Assembly (NCBI GenBank): GCA_039105265.1
Contig: JAPFFF010000013.1
Coordinates: 434,001-498,000, forward strand
Source: Tritrichomonas musculus
Taxonomy: Eukaryota; Parabasalia; Tritrichomonadida; Tritrichomonadidae
DNA length: 64,000 bases
Reading direction: 5' to 3'
Shown here: one piece after another, positions 41,394 through 54,700 of the stretch
Numbering within the stretch: position 1 is the stretch's first letter
Layout: each line of letters starts with the position of its first letter
Program-made: the position numbers and the translations under genes
Notes under the pieces: generated by a model
Told to the model about the DNA's origin: nothing
Databases searched by the model: none
What the model saw: the letters and a program-made list of their open reading frames with translations, nothing else

Positions 41394-44300
41394 TTTCATA
41401 TGATAATTATTTAATTATGTTAAAATCATATCTTTCAATACTATTCAAAATCATATCTTTCAATGAAATTCAAAATCATATCTTTTAATACTATTCAAAA
41501 TCATATCTTTCAATAAAATTCAAAATCATATCTTTCAATACTATTCAAAATCATATCTTTCAATAAAATTCAAAATCATATCTTTCAATAAAATTCAAAA
41601 TCATATCTTTCAATACTATTCAAAATCATATCTTTTAATACTATTCAAAATCATATCTTTCAATAAAATTCAAAATCATATCTTTCAATACTATTCAAAA
41701 TCATATCTTTCAATGAAATTCAAAATCATATCTTTGAATGAAATTTTAAAGTAATATATATTTATAAAACAGCATTATATTTGGCTGTTGAAAAAGAAAA
41801 CATTGAAATTGTGAAACTTTTATTAACGAATGAGAAACTTGATATCAATCTTGGATATATTTTGTTTAAATTTTTATAAAACTCAAAATCATATCTTTCA
41901 ATACTATTCAAAATCATATCTTTCAATTTCATTCAAAATCATATCTTTCAATACTATTCAAAATCATATCTTTCAATGAAATTCAAAATCATATCTTTCA
42001 ATACTATTCAAAATCATATCTTTCAATGAAATTCAAAATCATATCTTTCAATAAAATTCAAAATCATATCTTTCAATGGAATTCAAAATCATATCTTTCA
42101 ATACTATTCAAAATCATATCTTTCAATACTATTCAAAATCATATCTTTCAATGAAATTCAAAATCATATCTTTCAATACTATTCAAAATCATATCTTTCA
42201 ATTACATTCAAAATCATATCTTTCAATACTATTCAAAATCATATCTTTCAATGGAATTCAAAATCATATCTTTCAATACTATTCAAAATCATATCTTTCA
42301 ATAAAATTCAAAATCATATCTTTCAATACTATTCAAAATCATATCTTTCAATACTATTCAAAATCATATCTTTTAATAAAATTCAAAATCATATCTTTCA
42401 ATACTATTCAAAATCATATCTTTCAATACTATTCGAAATCATATCTTTCAATTACATTCAAAATCATATCTTTCAATACTATTCAAAATCATATCTTTCA
42501 ATGAAATTCAAAATCATATCTTTGAATGAAATTTTAAAGTAATATATATTTATAAAACAGCATTATATTTGTCTGTTGAAAAAGAAAACATTGAAATTGT
42601 GAAACTTTTATTAACGAATGAGAAACTTGATATCAATCTTGGATATATTTTGTTTAAATTTTTATAAAATTCAAAATCATATCTTTCAATAAAATTCAAA
42701 ATCATATCTTTCAATACTATTCAAAATCATATCTTTCAATTTCATTCAAAATCATATCTTTCAATACTATTCAAAATCATATCTTTCAATGAAATTCAAA
42801 ATCATATCTTTCAATGGAATTCAAAATCATATCTTTCAATACTATTCAAAATCATATCTTTCAATACTATTCAAAATCATATCTTTCAATACTATTCAAA
42901 ATCATATCTTTCAATTTCATTCAAAATCATATCTTTTAATACTATTCAAAATCATATCTTTCAATACTATTCAAAATCATATCTTTCAATACTATTCAAA
43001 ATCATATCTTTCAATACTATTCAAAATCATATCTTTCAATGAAATTCAAAATCATATCTTTGAATGAAATTTTAAAGTAATATATATTTATAAAACAGCA
43101 TTATATTTGTCTGTTGAAAAAGAAAACATTGAAATTGTGAAACTTTTATTAACGAATGAGAAACTTGATATCAATCTTGGATATATTTTGTTTAAATTTT
43201 TATAAAACTCAAAATTATATCTTTCAATACTATTCAAAATCATATCTTTCAATAAAATTCAAAATCATATCTTTCAATGGAATTCAAAATCATATCTTTC
43301 AATACTATTCAAAATCATATCTTTCAATAAAATTCAAAATCATATCTTTCAATGGAATTCAAAATCATATCTTTCAATACTATTCAAAATCATATCTTTC
43401 AATACTATTCAAAATCATATCTTTCAATAAAATTCAAAATCATATCTTTCAATGAAATTCAAAATCATATCTTTCAATACTATTCAAAATCATATCTTTC
43501 AATGAAATTCAAAATCATATCTTTCAATACTATTCAAAATCATATCTTTCAATACTATTCAAAATTATATCTTTTAATGAAATTTTAAAGTAATATATAT
43601 TTATAAAACAGCATTATATTTGTCTGTTGAAAAAGAAAACATTGAAATTGTGAAACTTTTATTAACGAATGAGAAACTTGATATCAATCTTGGATATATT
43701 TTGTTTAAATTTTTATAAAATTCAAAATCATATCTTTCAATAAAATTCAAAATCATATCTTTCAATACTATTCAAAATCATATCTTTCAATGGAATTCAA
43801 AATCATATCTTTCAATACTATTCAAAATCATATCTTTCAATGAAATTCAAAATCATATCTTTCAATACTATTCAAAATCATATCTTTCAATAAAATTCAA
43901 ATTCATATCTTTCAATTTCATTCAAAATCATATCTTTCAATGGAATTCAAAATCATATCTTTCAATACTATTCAAAATCATATCTTTCAATAAAATTCAA
44001 AATCATATCTTTCAATAAAATTCAAAATCATATCTTTCAATAAAATTCAAAATCATATCTTTCAATGGAATTCAAAATCATATCTTTCAATACTATTCAA
44101 AATCATATCTTTCAATACTATTCAAAATCATATCTTTCAATACTATTCAAAATCATATCTTTCAATGAAATTCAAAATCATATCTTTGAATGAAATTTTA
44201 AAGTAATATATATTTATAAAACAGCATTATATTTGTCTGTTGAAAAAGAAAACATTGAAATTGTGAAACTTTTATTAACGAATGAGAAACTTGATATCAA

Positions 44301-44917
44301 TCTTGGATATATTTTGTTTAAATTTTTATAAAATTCAAAATCATATCTTTCAATAAAATTCAAAATCATATCTTTCAATACTATTCAAAATCATATCTTT
44401 CAATTTCATTCAAAATCATATCTTTCAATACTATTCAAAATCATATCTTTCAATGAAATTCAAAATCATATCTTTCAATGGAATTCAAAATCATATCTTT
44501 CAATACTATTCAAAATCATATCTTTCAATACTATTCAAAATCATATCTTTCAATAAAATTCAAAATCATATCTTTCAATGAAATTCAAAATCATATCTTT
44601 CAATACTATTCAAAATCATATCTTTCAATACTATTCAAAATTATATCTTTTAATGAAATTTTAAAGTAATATATATTTATAAAACAGCATTATATTTGTC
44701 TGTTGAAAAAGAAAACATTGAAATTGTGAAACTTTTATTAACGAATGAGAAACTTGATATCAATCTTGGATATATTTTGTTTAAATTTTTATAAAATTCA
44801 AAATCATATCTTTCAATACTATTCAAAATCATATCTTTCAATACTATTCAAAATCATATCTTTCAATACTATTCAAAATCATATCTTTCAATACTATTCA
44901 AAATCATATCTTTGAAT
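41394..44917. repeat. Composite array: 25-bp repeats alternating with ankyrin-module copies
   Basis: The basic unit is a 22-base constant core (attcaaaatcatatctttca plus at) and a three-base variable cassette, chiefly act, aaa, gaa, gga, ttc or tac. Blocks of 5 to 26 such units are separated by six copies of a roughly 141-base segment starting at about 41740, 42528, 43066, 43579, 44192 and 44655. Each encodes one ankyrin unit (LysThrAlaLeuTyrLeuSerValGluLysGluAsn...) ending in a stop. A seventh copy at 44918 runs on into the gene's 3' part. Module copies are nearly identical, so amplification is recent. The 25-base period cycles through all frames in 75 bases without stops, which creates long meaningless frames. 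Confidence 0.9.
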
Positions 44918-45501
44918 GAAATTTTAAAGTAATATATATTTATAAAACAGCATTATATTTGTCTGTTGAAAAAGAAAACATTGAAATTGTGAAACTTTTA
45001 TTAACGAATGAAAAAATTAATATTAATGTATTATGTAAATCAGAAAAACATGAAATAATTCAAGGGAAGAAAGAAATAATTGAATTGTCTCCATTACTAT
45101 TCGCAATTGACCATAACAAATATGAGATTATTCAATTATTTCTTTCAAATGAAAAAATTGATATAAATAGCAGATCAATGAAAGCAATATTTGGCAACGA
45201 AATCGAGATTTTTGAGCAAACAGCATTATACATGTCTATTGAGAAACAAAACATTAATGCAATCAAGTCATTGTTGGGTAGGCCAGATATTGATATTAAT
45301 GAAAAATCGTTCCATCTCTCAGGTAATAATCTAATGGAAGAGAAGGCAGCATTGCATCTTGCAGTTGAAATAGGAAATCTTGAAATAATAAAACTTCTGC
45401 TTGAAAAGAAAGAGATTGTCATTAATATTGAAGATAGTCAAGGGAAAAAACCAATCGACTATTCTGAAAATTATGAAATTAAGCAATTACTTTCAAAATG
45501 A
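44918..45501 (+). pseudogene. Ankyrin-repeat protein, C-terminal part of the split gene
   Basis: An open frame enters from the seventh module copy and runs to 45501, giving about 190 residues. It carries five ankyrin units with the usual Leu-His-Leu-Ala-Val-Glu and Ile-Ile-Lys-Leu-Leu-Leu motifs and ends Tyr-Glu-Ile-Lys-Gln-Leu-Leu. The first in-frame ATG is well inside, near 45177, so on its own it would lose two units. It is the natural continuation of the frame at 40197-41393, interrupted by the composite array. Whether the two halves are joined in mRNA is unknown; I see no trichomonad intron signals (GTATGT, ACTAAC). Confidence 0.7.
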
Positions 45502-46269
45502 TTTTCATTTTAAAATAGCAATTAATAAAACTAATTAATTATTTTTTCTTCATATTATTATTATTATTATTATTATGAATAATAGAGAGGAGATAAAAAA
45601 AGAATTTGTGAAGGGTTTGGATAAATTCTTTGTAGCAAAATTTTATACTTAATTATGAATATAACTAAGCACTTTTTATGAAGATTCAGTCCTTCAATTT
45701 TGTGAAAATAGGTAGGTAATATATGGTGTGATTTCAAGACTTCTTAAATATTAATGGCATGAATGTTGACCGATCCAAAAAATACATGATCCAAAAAAAA
45801 AAAAACTGGTATTCAGTAGAAACATGAATTTTTTGTGTTTAACGGGATCTATACAAAAATGCCTCAGTATTTTTTTTAAAAATTTCAAATAAAACATAAG
45901 GGTAAAATTATAAATAGGCTTTTATTATGATTAATGTTTTTTATGTGCTCTTTGCAATAATTTTTCCCTCTCAAACTTTCTTATTTTCTCACATTTTTTC
46001 TCTCAAATTCCGAATAATTTTGAGAGAAAATATAATGAAAATTGTGAGAATATATATCAACTTTTTCTTCAATCAAGTTCGATTCTACCTATATCAACTT
46101 TTTTATAAAAATTGGATTTTTCAATTGAAAAAAAAAAGTTCAAAAAATATTTAAAATAGGTTTTTAATCTTTTTTGAAATTTAAAAATAATTATTTATTT
46201 GCTAATATTTTAATTTAGAATATTATAATAAATAATATATCAAAAATATATAAAATTCATAAAGATATA
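45502..46269. other. Gene-free stretch with ATT microsatellite and hairpin
   Basis: Contains an (ATT)n run near 45555-45577 and a 12-base stem (ttttctctcaaa and its complement, about 45997-46032). The rest is AT-rich spacer. Confidence 0.55.
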
Positions 46270-46351
46270 AAAGATAATTTTTTTGGGATGAGAGGCATTC
46301 AAATCTTGGGATAAATCGGTTATTTCCCAAGGTGAATTTTCATTACTTTAC

Positions 46352-46382
<31 letters not shown>

Positions 46383-46866
46383 CCATTTTGGGAGCGTTTT
46401 TTTATCCCAAAATCCAAGGAAATTGAAATAATAAAATCTCAAGTTTTTTTCTTCTCATATCTCTATAGAATAAAATAATGAAAATTATTCATTAATATTT
46501 ATTTATATATATAAATTCAATTAATTCTTTTAATTAATTTCTTGTTCAATGTTTTTAATTTTATAAAAAAAAAAAAAAAAGAATCATTTATAAAATTGAT
46601 ATTTTCTATTGGCTAGATCCCAAATCAAAAAGTTTTTAACCAAACTCAAAAATAGGGATGGGAAACGGGCACGGGGCGGGCAAAGGGCCCGAAATATACG
46701 TACTGCCCTTGCATGCCCGGGCAAATTTACGTGCAAAATGGGCTGCCCGGGCAAAACGGTTATTTACGTTTTTTTCGGGCGAAGCAGTGCCCGCTTCCAC
46801 TTTTTTGGGCAATTGCCCGGGGCTGCCCATTTTCATAAAAAAGAATTTGGTTCGAAAAGTTTTCCG

Positions 46867-46901
<35 letters not shown>

Positions 46902-47396
46902 AAAAGCATTGCCAAAATAAAGTTTATGAATGATTTTTGTTTAAAAAAATGCATGAATATATTGTATTTTATATTTTAAATATAATTAAATTAAAAAAAT
47001 CACATTTACTTATCTGATCACATAAAAATTTCATTTAGATATTATGTCATTAACATAAAAAAGCAAGTTTAACACAACAATATAATAATATATATGCTAT
47101 TCTAACTATAAGTTCATAAATAAAACTTTTTGGAACAAATTAAATTTTGGGATAATGAAAAAACTATACAGTTAATGAAATACTTGTGGGTATAAAAAAT
47201 TATGCATTTTAAGAATAACAAAAAATCAAAATTTTTTATATAAGCCAAAAAAAGAGTAAAAAAAAGTGATAATATTTTCATTTAAACAAATTTATAAAAA
47301 AATCATTTTCTTATTGTTTATAAAAAATGAAAAATAAATTGCAATCATAATGATATGAATAAATATTTTTAACATGAAATATAGGTGGAGAAATTG

Positions 47397-47432
<36 letters not shown>

Positions 47433-47860
47433 TTAGACGAAAATCGAACAAGCAGCTTTTACTATTTCAAAAATTTACGGGCAGGAAAGAAAATGATGAA
47501 CGGGCAATCAATTTAACAATCAAATGGGCAAGAACGAGCAAAAACGGGCAATGTAAAAAAGACGTTTGTACCCATTCTTGCCCGGTGATATGACCAATCT
47601 GACATTGCCAGGGCACGTTTCGGGCGCCCGTTTCCCATCCCTACTCAAAAAATAAACATTTTATCTCAATATAAACTGAAATTCAAAACTCAGACCTTTT
47701 TTGAAATTAATTTGACCTATCTTTGACCTAAAATTTTTTAAAAAGTGGTCTGACTTTTGATTTTTAGTTTAATTATATTATAGAATTCAATTTTTTATTC
47801 ACTTCACTTCTCAAAAAGCTGAATTAATTGTACTCATTACTCATCGAACAATTTTTATAG
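46270..47860. mobile_element. Candidate non-autonomous transposon, copy B, interrupted
   Basis: Related to the repeat at 20480-21330. It has the same TTGGG/CCCAA-rich start with an ataaatcggttatttcccaa-type core, the same atcccaaat..caaaaag stretch (46618-46633), the same actcaaaaaataaacatttt (47643-47662), and a shared block around gaattcaattttttattcac (47783-47802). It is split by the 989-bp element at 46654-47642. Copy A shows the uninterrupted arrangement. Confidence 0.55.
46654..47642. mobile_element. MULE-like non-autonomous transposon, 989 bp, nested
   Basis: The ends are AGGGATGGGAAACGGGC, a perfect 17-base inverted repeat. The flanks are ACTCAAAAAT (46644-46653) and ACTCAAAAAA (47643-47652), a target duplication of 9-10 bases as in Mutator-like elements. 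Subterminal regions are full of GGGCA/TGCCC motifs in both orientations. A T28 run lies 216 bases from the left end and an A34 run 212 bases from the right end, so the whole element has long-range inverted symmetry. No transposase is present. It sits inside copy B, and the matching empty site is at 21210-21219. Confidence 0.85.
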
Positions 47861-48333
47861 GATGATTTTGTTTCTGATAACTTAATTAACGGCCACCTTA
47901 ATCCACGAAGTTGTCTAATTTATAAAAAAACCCCTAACATTTTGGTTTTTGTGATAAAATGAATATTTATTTATGAATTTGTTTTCTATATATAATATTA
48001 ATCAAAAGTTAATTTAACCATATTGCCAATAGATGCATTGTTAAAGAGATATTTAAATGATTATTTAAAAGTATTTTGTTTCCTTATATTTCCTGTATTA
48101 TCATATTTATATAAGATATTAGCACTGTTATAAAGAATACTTGTTTATTTATTTTTAATAAATTAAGAATTTAAAAATGAAAATAACTAAAAATTAGATA
48201 TATACATTAATTAACAATATATTATATTAATATAAATCTATATATTATAAAAAACTATATATATTTACTTATTATGATATATTTATTAATATAAAAATAT
48301 TTCAAATCTAAATAATCACTATATACAAAACAA
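47861..48333. other. Gene-free AT-rich stretch
   Basis: About 0.47 kb. Near 47881 is ttaacggccaccttaa, which resembles (inverted) a segment near 28640; this may be a remnant of another dispersed repeat. Nothing else is supported. Confidence 0.4.
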
Positions 48334-48341
48334 CTCGTTTT

Positions 48342-50346
48342 ATGTGTATAGTAACGGCAAAATTATAATTATATAATTGCTTTATTTTTTAAATATATAT
48401 TGTATTTATTGTATTGTTAAAAAATGAATATAATATTGTCTCGTTTTAATCGATAAATGCATCGGTAAACAAAAAACTTTTTTTGTGAAAAATAATTACA
48501 ATAAATATTCAATTTAATAAAAATATTTTTTTTTTCATATCTTTTTATTATATTGCTTTTTCGATTTATTTTATATATTTATATTATAATGTTAAATTAT
48601 TAAAATTAATTATATTTTCTTTAACTTTAAATATTTGCATTTGTTTTAATTTTTATTATTATATTTATATACTCCAAAGGAGATATTTAAGTTTTTCTTT
48701 ATTTTAGCATGCTATTTTACTCTCATGATCAAAAAAAAATACATTATTACTATCATCAGCATGATTAATGTTTGATTTTTATTTTGACATAAAAATTGAT
48801 GCTAGAACTCATATTCATTAAAATTTCTCTTAATACATGAATATATATCTCGTTGGCACACAAAATTATAATTCTTCTTGGTTTCATTCAATAAAAAATG
48901 GAATTTCGTTCTATGGAATTAAAAAATTTATATTTTATATTTTTATTAATTCAAAGTATAATAATAATAATAATAATTTGAGAAGCATTTAAACTCAGTT
49001 TTTTAATCTTCACTCCCTTCAATTTTCTACGAATATTCAAAAATTGATTAAATTGAATAAAAATTTTTTTTATCAACTTTTTTAGAAAGAAAAATTTATT
49101 TTTTTGTATGTTTTCTCCTTTCTCTGTACTCTATTCTAAAAATCTAAAATCATAAAGCAATCTTTTCCCATATGCCATATGAGGTTAAAAAATGCTTTGA
49201 TCAATGCGTAATGATGCTCATTGATGAGTTTTAATAACCAAAAATCTTAATAGAGTTTTGAAAGGAAAAATAAAATATAGAAAAAGTGAAAATTTTGAAT
49301 TAAAAAAAACGTAATAATAGAAAAATTGAATGATGCCCGTAGCCGATATTAATGTTCACACGTAAAAAAACAAAACCATCAAATTTCTATATTAAAAAAT
49401 AATTTTTATAAAATATTATATTAAAAATATTATATTTTGTAATTATATTAGTATATATTTATCAGAATATTAAAACTATAATTGTCATACTTAAAGATAT
49501 TAATAGATAAAATTGAGAGGGTGTGAAGATTAAAAAACAGAGTTTATAATTATTTCAATTTTGTTATATTTTATTTTTAGATTTATTCATTTATTCAGTA
49601 TCAATAGAAAATAGAACATTGAAAAAAAAATTCAGAGTGTATTTTGAATTCATATCTCAATATTTTTGAATACATATATCAATATATATCAAAAGATTGA
49701 AATATTTGAAACAACCTTTTAAAAAGTGTTTACATTTTATGACAATTTTAATATAAATATTCATTGACTGTAAACAAATATATTCATTTATTTATATCTA
49801 ATATATATAATATTATAAATTGATATCACATTTAATATCAATGTATTAATGAAATTATCGAGGTCCATATTTAAAAGAAATTCTTAGATGCACCTATCGA
49901 GTAGTTTGTTGCAATTATCAGTTCATTTTATTTTATACATGAATAAAAATAATATATTCAATTTTTAAGTAATGAGATTAACCATTACTTAAAAATCCTC
50001 CAAAATCATAAAAATTTAACAAAAAATCAATTTTTTTTTAAAATTTTCTTTAAATTTTAGTTCATTTTTAAATATAAACCTCAAGAGCATGCTAATATCA
50101 ATATATGATACAGAATTAGGTATTATATTTATTAATTCTTTCTCAAATAATGTTAGATAGGAAAGATATAATCATTATTATAATATTAAAAAAGTTCAAA
50201 ATCCCCCTTTAAAATTAGAATCTTAGAGCATAATTGCAATATTAATAAATATTTTTAAAAGTACAATGTAAAAAAATAAAAAATTAGGTGGATATTTTCA
50301 AAATATTGAATAATCCAAAATACGTTATTTTCGTTACTATACACAT
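48342..50346. mobile_element. Non-autonomous transposon with 8-bp duplication (hAT-like), 2005 bp
   Basis: Perfect 15-base inverted ends ATGTGTATAGTAACG lie at 48342-48356 and 50332-50346. CTCGTTTT flanks both sides (48334-48341 and 50347-50354), the 8-base duplication typical of hAT elements. The interior is AT-rich with no coding sequence, and another MITE is nested at 48992-49544. The right flank is the first copy of a tandem duplication, and the second copy at 50399 shows the sequence without the insertion. Confidence 0.75.
48992..49544. mobile_element. MITE on TA nested in the hAT-like element, 553 bp
   Basis: Inverted ends of about 33 bases start aactcagttttttaatcttc (48992) and match the right end with about four differences. 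TA flanks each side (48990-48991 and 49545-49546). The interior is AT-rich and non-coding. Nesting makes it younger than its host element. Confidence 0.7.
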
Positions 50347-50432
50347 CTCGTTTTTCTAACCCGGTAGCTCAAATATTCTGAAGAGCAATTCAAAATAACT
50401 CGTTTTTCTAACCCGAAATGCTCAAATATTCA
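50347..50432. repeat. Tandem duplication next to the hAT-like element
   Basis: Two copies of a roughly 34-base sequence starting ctcgtttttctaacccg (50347-50380 and 50399-50432), 52 bases apart, with several differences. The first is joined to the transposon end. Confidence 0.8.
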
Positions 50433-50436
50433 ATTG

Positions 50437-51779
50437 AATTTCTGAATATTATTTTAAAAATAAATAAAAAAATTTTTAGTTATCTATTTTCACATAACCA
50501 ATTTTCAACAAAAAATTAATTTGAATCTCTATTATCTTGACATATTAATGAATTTATATTTATTTACTTTTTTATTAAATATTAAAAAAAGATATTACAT
50601 TAAATAAAACAAAATTTATTTTATTATTTTAGAAAAGATCAAAATTTATGATAATATTTGAAGAACTAAAATCATTTAAGTTACCAAAATAATTAAAAAT
50701 CTTTTATTTATTGAATTCATATTTATTTCATTTATTTAGGAATAACAAATCAGAACACTAGATGTGTTCATTTATCAGGACACAAAAATTGAGTTTAATA
50801 CAACAATGTTTAAAGATTATGTTATGTTCACCATATTTAATACGATTTTAAGTAAATAATTACAAATAAATTCCTAAGCATTGGTAAAATCTATTAAATT
50901 TATAAAAAGTGAAATAAACCACTGAAAATATACTAGTTTTCGAATATTTCATTATATCTTGCTAAAAATTTTATTAAAAATCATTTAAAAGATTTAATAA
51001 ATATATTGTATTTAATATATATATATATACATTATATATTACGAATTAATGATTAATTTATTTACATTTGGAATATAAAATTTAATTCTTTCGATTATTT
51101 TTGATTTTAACTTTTGGAATTGGATTAAGTGTTAAATATATAAATTAATCAAGCAAATATTTTTAACAAGTTTTAATTATTTCAAAAGTTTTTAAAACTG
51201 ATGATCATAAATTTTCAGTTTAACGAAAATTTAAACGAAAATGCATCTAGCCTATAGTTATACAATGGATTTACTAATGTTTAACCAGAAGACATTGCAA
51301 TTCTATTTCTGACATATAATATTGCAAATATTAAGATTTTAGTTTCAAAATATCTGATTAAAATTATCCGATTAAAATTATCCTATAAACATTAATATAA
51401 TGTGAATAAACATAATATATATTTTAAATTAAATAAATATAATATTTTGTTGAGATAAAAATATTTTTCAGGTATCGATGAATATTTGTAAACGGTATTG
51501 TTAGAGGTTTTTTTATAAATAATTTCCTTTCAATTCATAGAAATTTTTTGATTAAAAATTATCTATTTGAATAGTTTTTTATGTCAAATTATATATCAAT
51601 TTGTATTGCTTAAAAGGTATAAAAAAAATATCTTCTCTGAGTTATTGGAAAATATAATTTTGAGAGAAAATTTTATAAAATTTTTAAATTGAGGAGAAAT
51701 ATTTTATGTCAAAATATTTGAGGGAAAAAATAGTGGTCTGCTTTTTATTCTTTAAGTTTGTAAGTAGAAATATACTTTT
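50437..51779. other. Gene-free upstream region of the large kinase gene
   Basis: About 1.3 kb of AT-rich DNA. A small palindrome (gaacac..gtgttc) lies near 50753-50770. The motif ttttgagagaaaa occurs about 110 bases before the kinase start. No gene or transposon end is supported. Confidence 0.5.
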
Positions 51780-54700
51780 TTGATGAATCTTCAAAATATA
51801 CAAAATATTTTCGATAAAAAACTGTTTCATTTTAGCAATATATACTTAGATGAAACTATTCAAAACTTTAATTTTTTTTTAATCCCAGTTGATTATCAAT
51901 ATATTTTAGAAAGCTTTCAAAATAATAATAAATACAATATTATTGTCATTGATGAATACATTCATCCCCAAAATAAATGTGATACTAATGATTTTTTTAT
52001 TATTTGCTTTGATTATAATTTGTTATTAATTCCATCTTCAGATATTTCATTAATTTTCACGATTTTGTCATCAAAAAAGGAATCGATTATTTATTGCATT
52101 TCAAAGAAAGCTAAAGAAAAAATTGATGAAGCAGAAAAGTCATTTAAACCTAATATGCATTTTCGCTTTTCTGAAGAAAATGATCGTTCATCTATTGAAA
52201 AGTTAGCTGAACCATTTTTTATTAAATTTAGACTTAATTTTGATGGAATCAATCCTGAGATTACGGCAATTATTGAATATTTGTGGGAAATCATCAGAAA
52301 AAGTGTTTCCGTTTTTTTAATAAAAATTGGTTATTTAAATGCGAGATACGACAGAAACGTCCATTTCGATGAATATTTATTTAGTGGAATTAAAGATGAT
52401 GATATAAGTTCTGAAAAATATATTGATCTTATGTTATATAATAATGGTAGTTCATCGTCACTTTATTTAGTATATCTGATCCAAAAAGAGATGATATGTT
52501 TAATGAAAACGTTTTCGAAAACAGAAGAAGAGAAAAAGTTGTTTGAACGTGAGCATAACAATTATCTCAATATTAAGCATCCTCTTCTTCCAAGATATTT
52601 TGGTACTGCTCATTATTTGTCATGTAATTGCTTAATTATAGAATACTTGGAAGGAAAAATGCTGTGTGAAATTGATTTTTCAAGAAAATCGCTAAAAGCT
52701 ACAATGAAAATCATATTTGAAATGATGATAATTGTTGCATACCTTCATTGCAATGGATATATTTATCGAGATTTGAAGCCAAATAACATTATTGTTGATA
52801 AAAATAATACAATCTACCTTATAGATTTTGATCGAATGATAAAAAGTTCACTCAATTCAAATCCAAATATTACAGAAAATTTTATGACAGAATATCTTGC
52901 ACCAGAAATATTAAATAGAAAGCCGTTCACATATAAAGCAGATATTTATTCACTTTGGAAAATTATATCAAATATCATCTTAAAAAGTAATCATAAAGAA
53001 CTTTCAAAAATATATGAAATGTTTTTTGAATGCGCTAGTTCAAATGAAGATGATCGACCAAGCATCTCAAAATTAATCGATCAATTTTATATTCAATTCT
53101 TCTCAATTGTATTTAATATAAATGAAATAAAAACAAAAATAAACTATGAAAGTGATATTTATACTTTTTATCTGTTTTTGGTTGCAGAGTATCAAGATGC
53201 AGACACTCAAAAATATCTATTAACCATTTACAAAAATGGTTGCATTATATGGAAAGATGTGCACAACAATATTATCTTTTCATATAATTATGGACAAATC
53301 TATATAAAATATCAAAAAAATATTCAATACTTGGTGCCGAATATGAAAAAAGCGATTGGATACTGCATGCTTGTTGCAGATCAAAATAATTCAATCGCAC
53401 AATATAACCTTGGGGTAACTTATGAAAAAGGGGAGTATGTCAAAAAAGATATGAATAAAGCAATTTATTATTATACACTTTCTGCGAATCTAAATAATCA
53501 ACGTGCACAATATAATCTCGGATCAATTTATTATTATGGAAAATATGTTAAGAAAGATATAAATAAGGCTATTTATTATTTTACCCTCGCTGCAAATCAA
53601 AATAATCCAAATGCTCAATTTGCTCTTGGGCTAATTTATTTTTTTGGAAAATATGCTACGAAAGATATAAATAAAGCGATTTATTACTTTACGCTCGCTG
53701 CAAATCAAAATAATTCAGATGCTCAATTTATTCTTGGATCAATTTATGAAGATAATCAATATGTTACGAAAGATATAAATAAAGCAATTTATTATTTAAC
53801 ACTCGCTTCAAATCAAAATAATCCAAATGCACAATGTAACCTTGGTGCTATTTATTTTAATGGACAATATATCATGAAAGATATAAATAAAGCATTTCAT
53901 TATTTTACACTTTCTGCAAATCAAAATAATGCAATTGCGCAATTTAACCTTGGTTATATTTATTTTAATGGAAAAGATGTCACGAAAGATATAAATAAAG
54001 CAATTCATTATTTTGAGTTAGCTGCACATCAAAATCATTTAAGAGCACAATTTGATCTTGGTGTTATTTATTATGAAGGGAAATATGTCATGAAAGATAT
54101 TAATAAAGCAATTTATTACTTTACGCTCGCTGCAAATCAAAATCATGCAGGAGCGCAATTTAATCTTGGGTTAATTTATGACAATAATCAATATGTTATA
54201 AATGATATAAATAAAGCAATTCATTACTATAAACTTTCTGCAGACCAGAATGATCCAAATGCACAATTTAATCTTGGATTAATTTATTATGAAGGACAAA
54301 ATGTGGCAAAAGATATAAATAAAGCTTTTCATTATTTTGAACTTGCGGCAAAACAAAATCATTCATATGCGCTTTTTTATCTTGGATTTATTTATTATAA
54401 AGGGAAATATGTCACAAAAGATATAAACAAAGCAATTCATTATTTTACGCTAGCTGCAAATCAAAATAATTCAAATGCTCAATTTATTCTTGGAATAATT
54501 TATGAAGATAATCAATATGTTACGAAAGATATTAATAAGGCAATTCGTTATTATACGCTGGCTGCAAATCAAAACCATTCAAATGCACAATTTAATCTTG
54601 GATTAATCTATAGAAATGGGCAGGATGTGGCAAAAGATATAAATAAAGCAATTCATTATTATACACTCGCAGCGAATCAAAATAATTCAAAGGCGCAATT

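Noticed and set aside
42076-43588. Open frames reading FKIISFN-type repeats
   Set aside because: Because 25 is not a multiple of three the array cycles through frames every 75 bases without a stop. No start context or domain.
41418-44917. CRISPR-like array of 22-base repeats with short spacers
   Set aside because: Spacers are only three bases and from a small set, the host is eukaryotic and ankyrin modules interrupt the array. It is a minisatellite.
46609-46954. Small frames in GC-rich DNA on both strands
   Set aside because: They lie in the end region of the 46654-47642 transposon, where GGGCA motifs remove stops.
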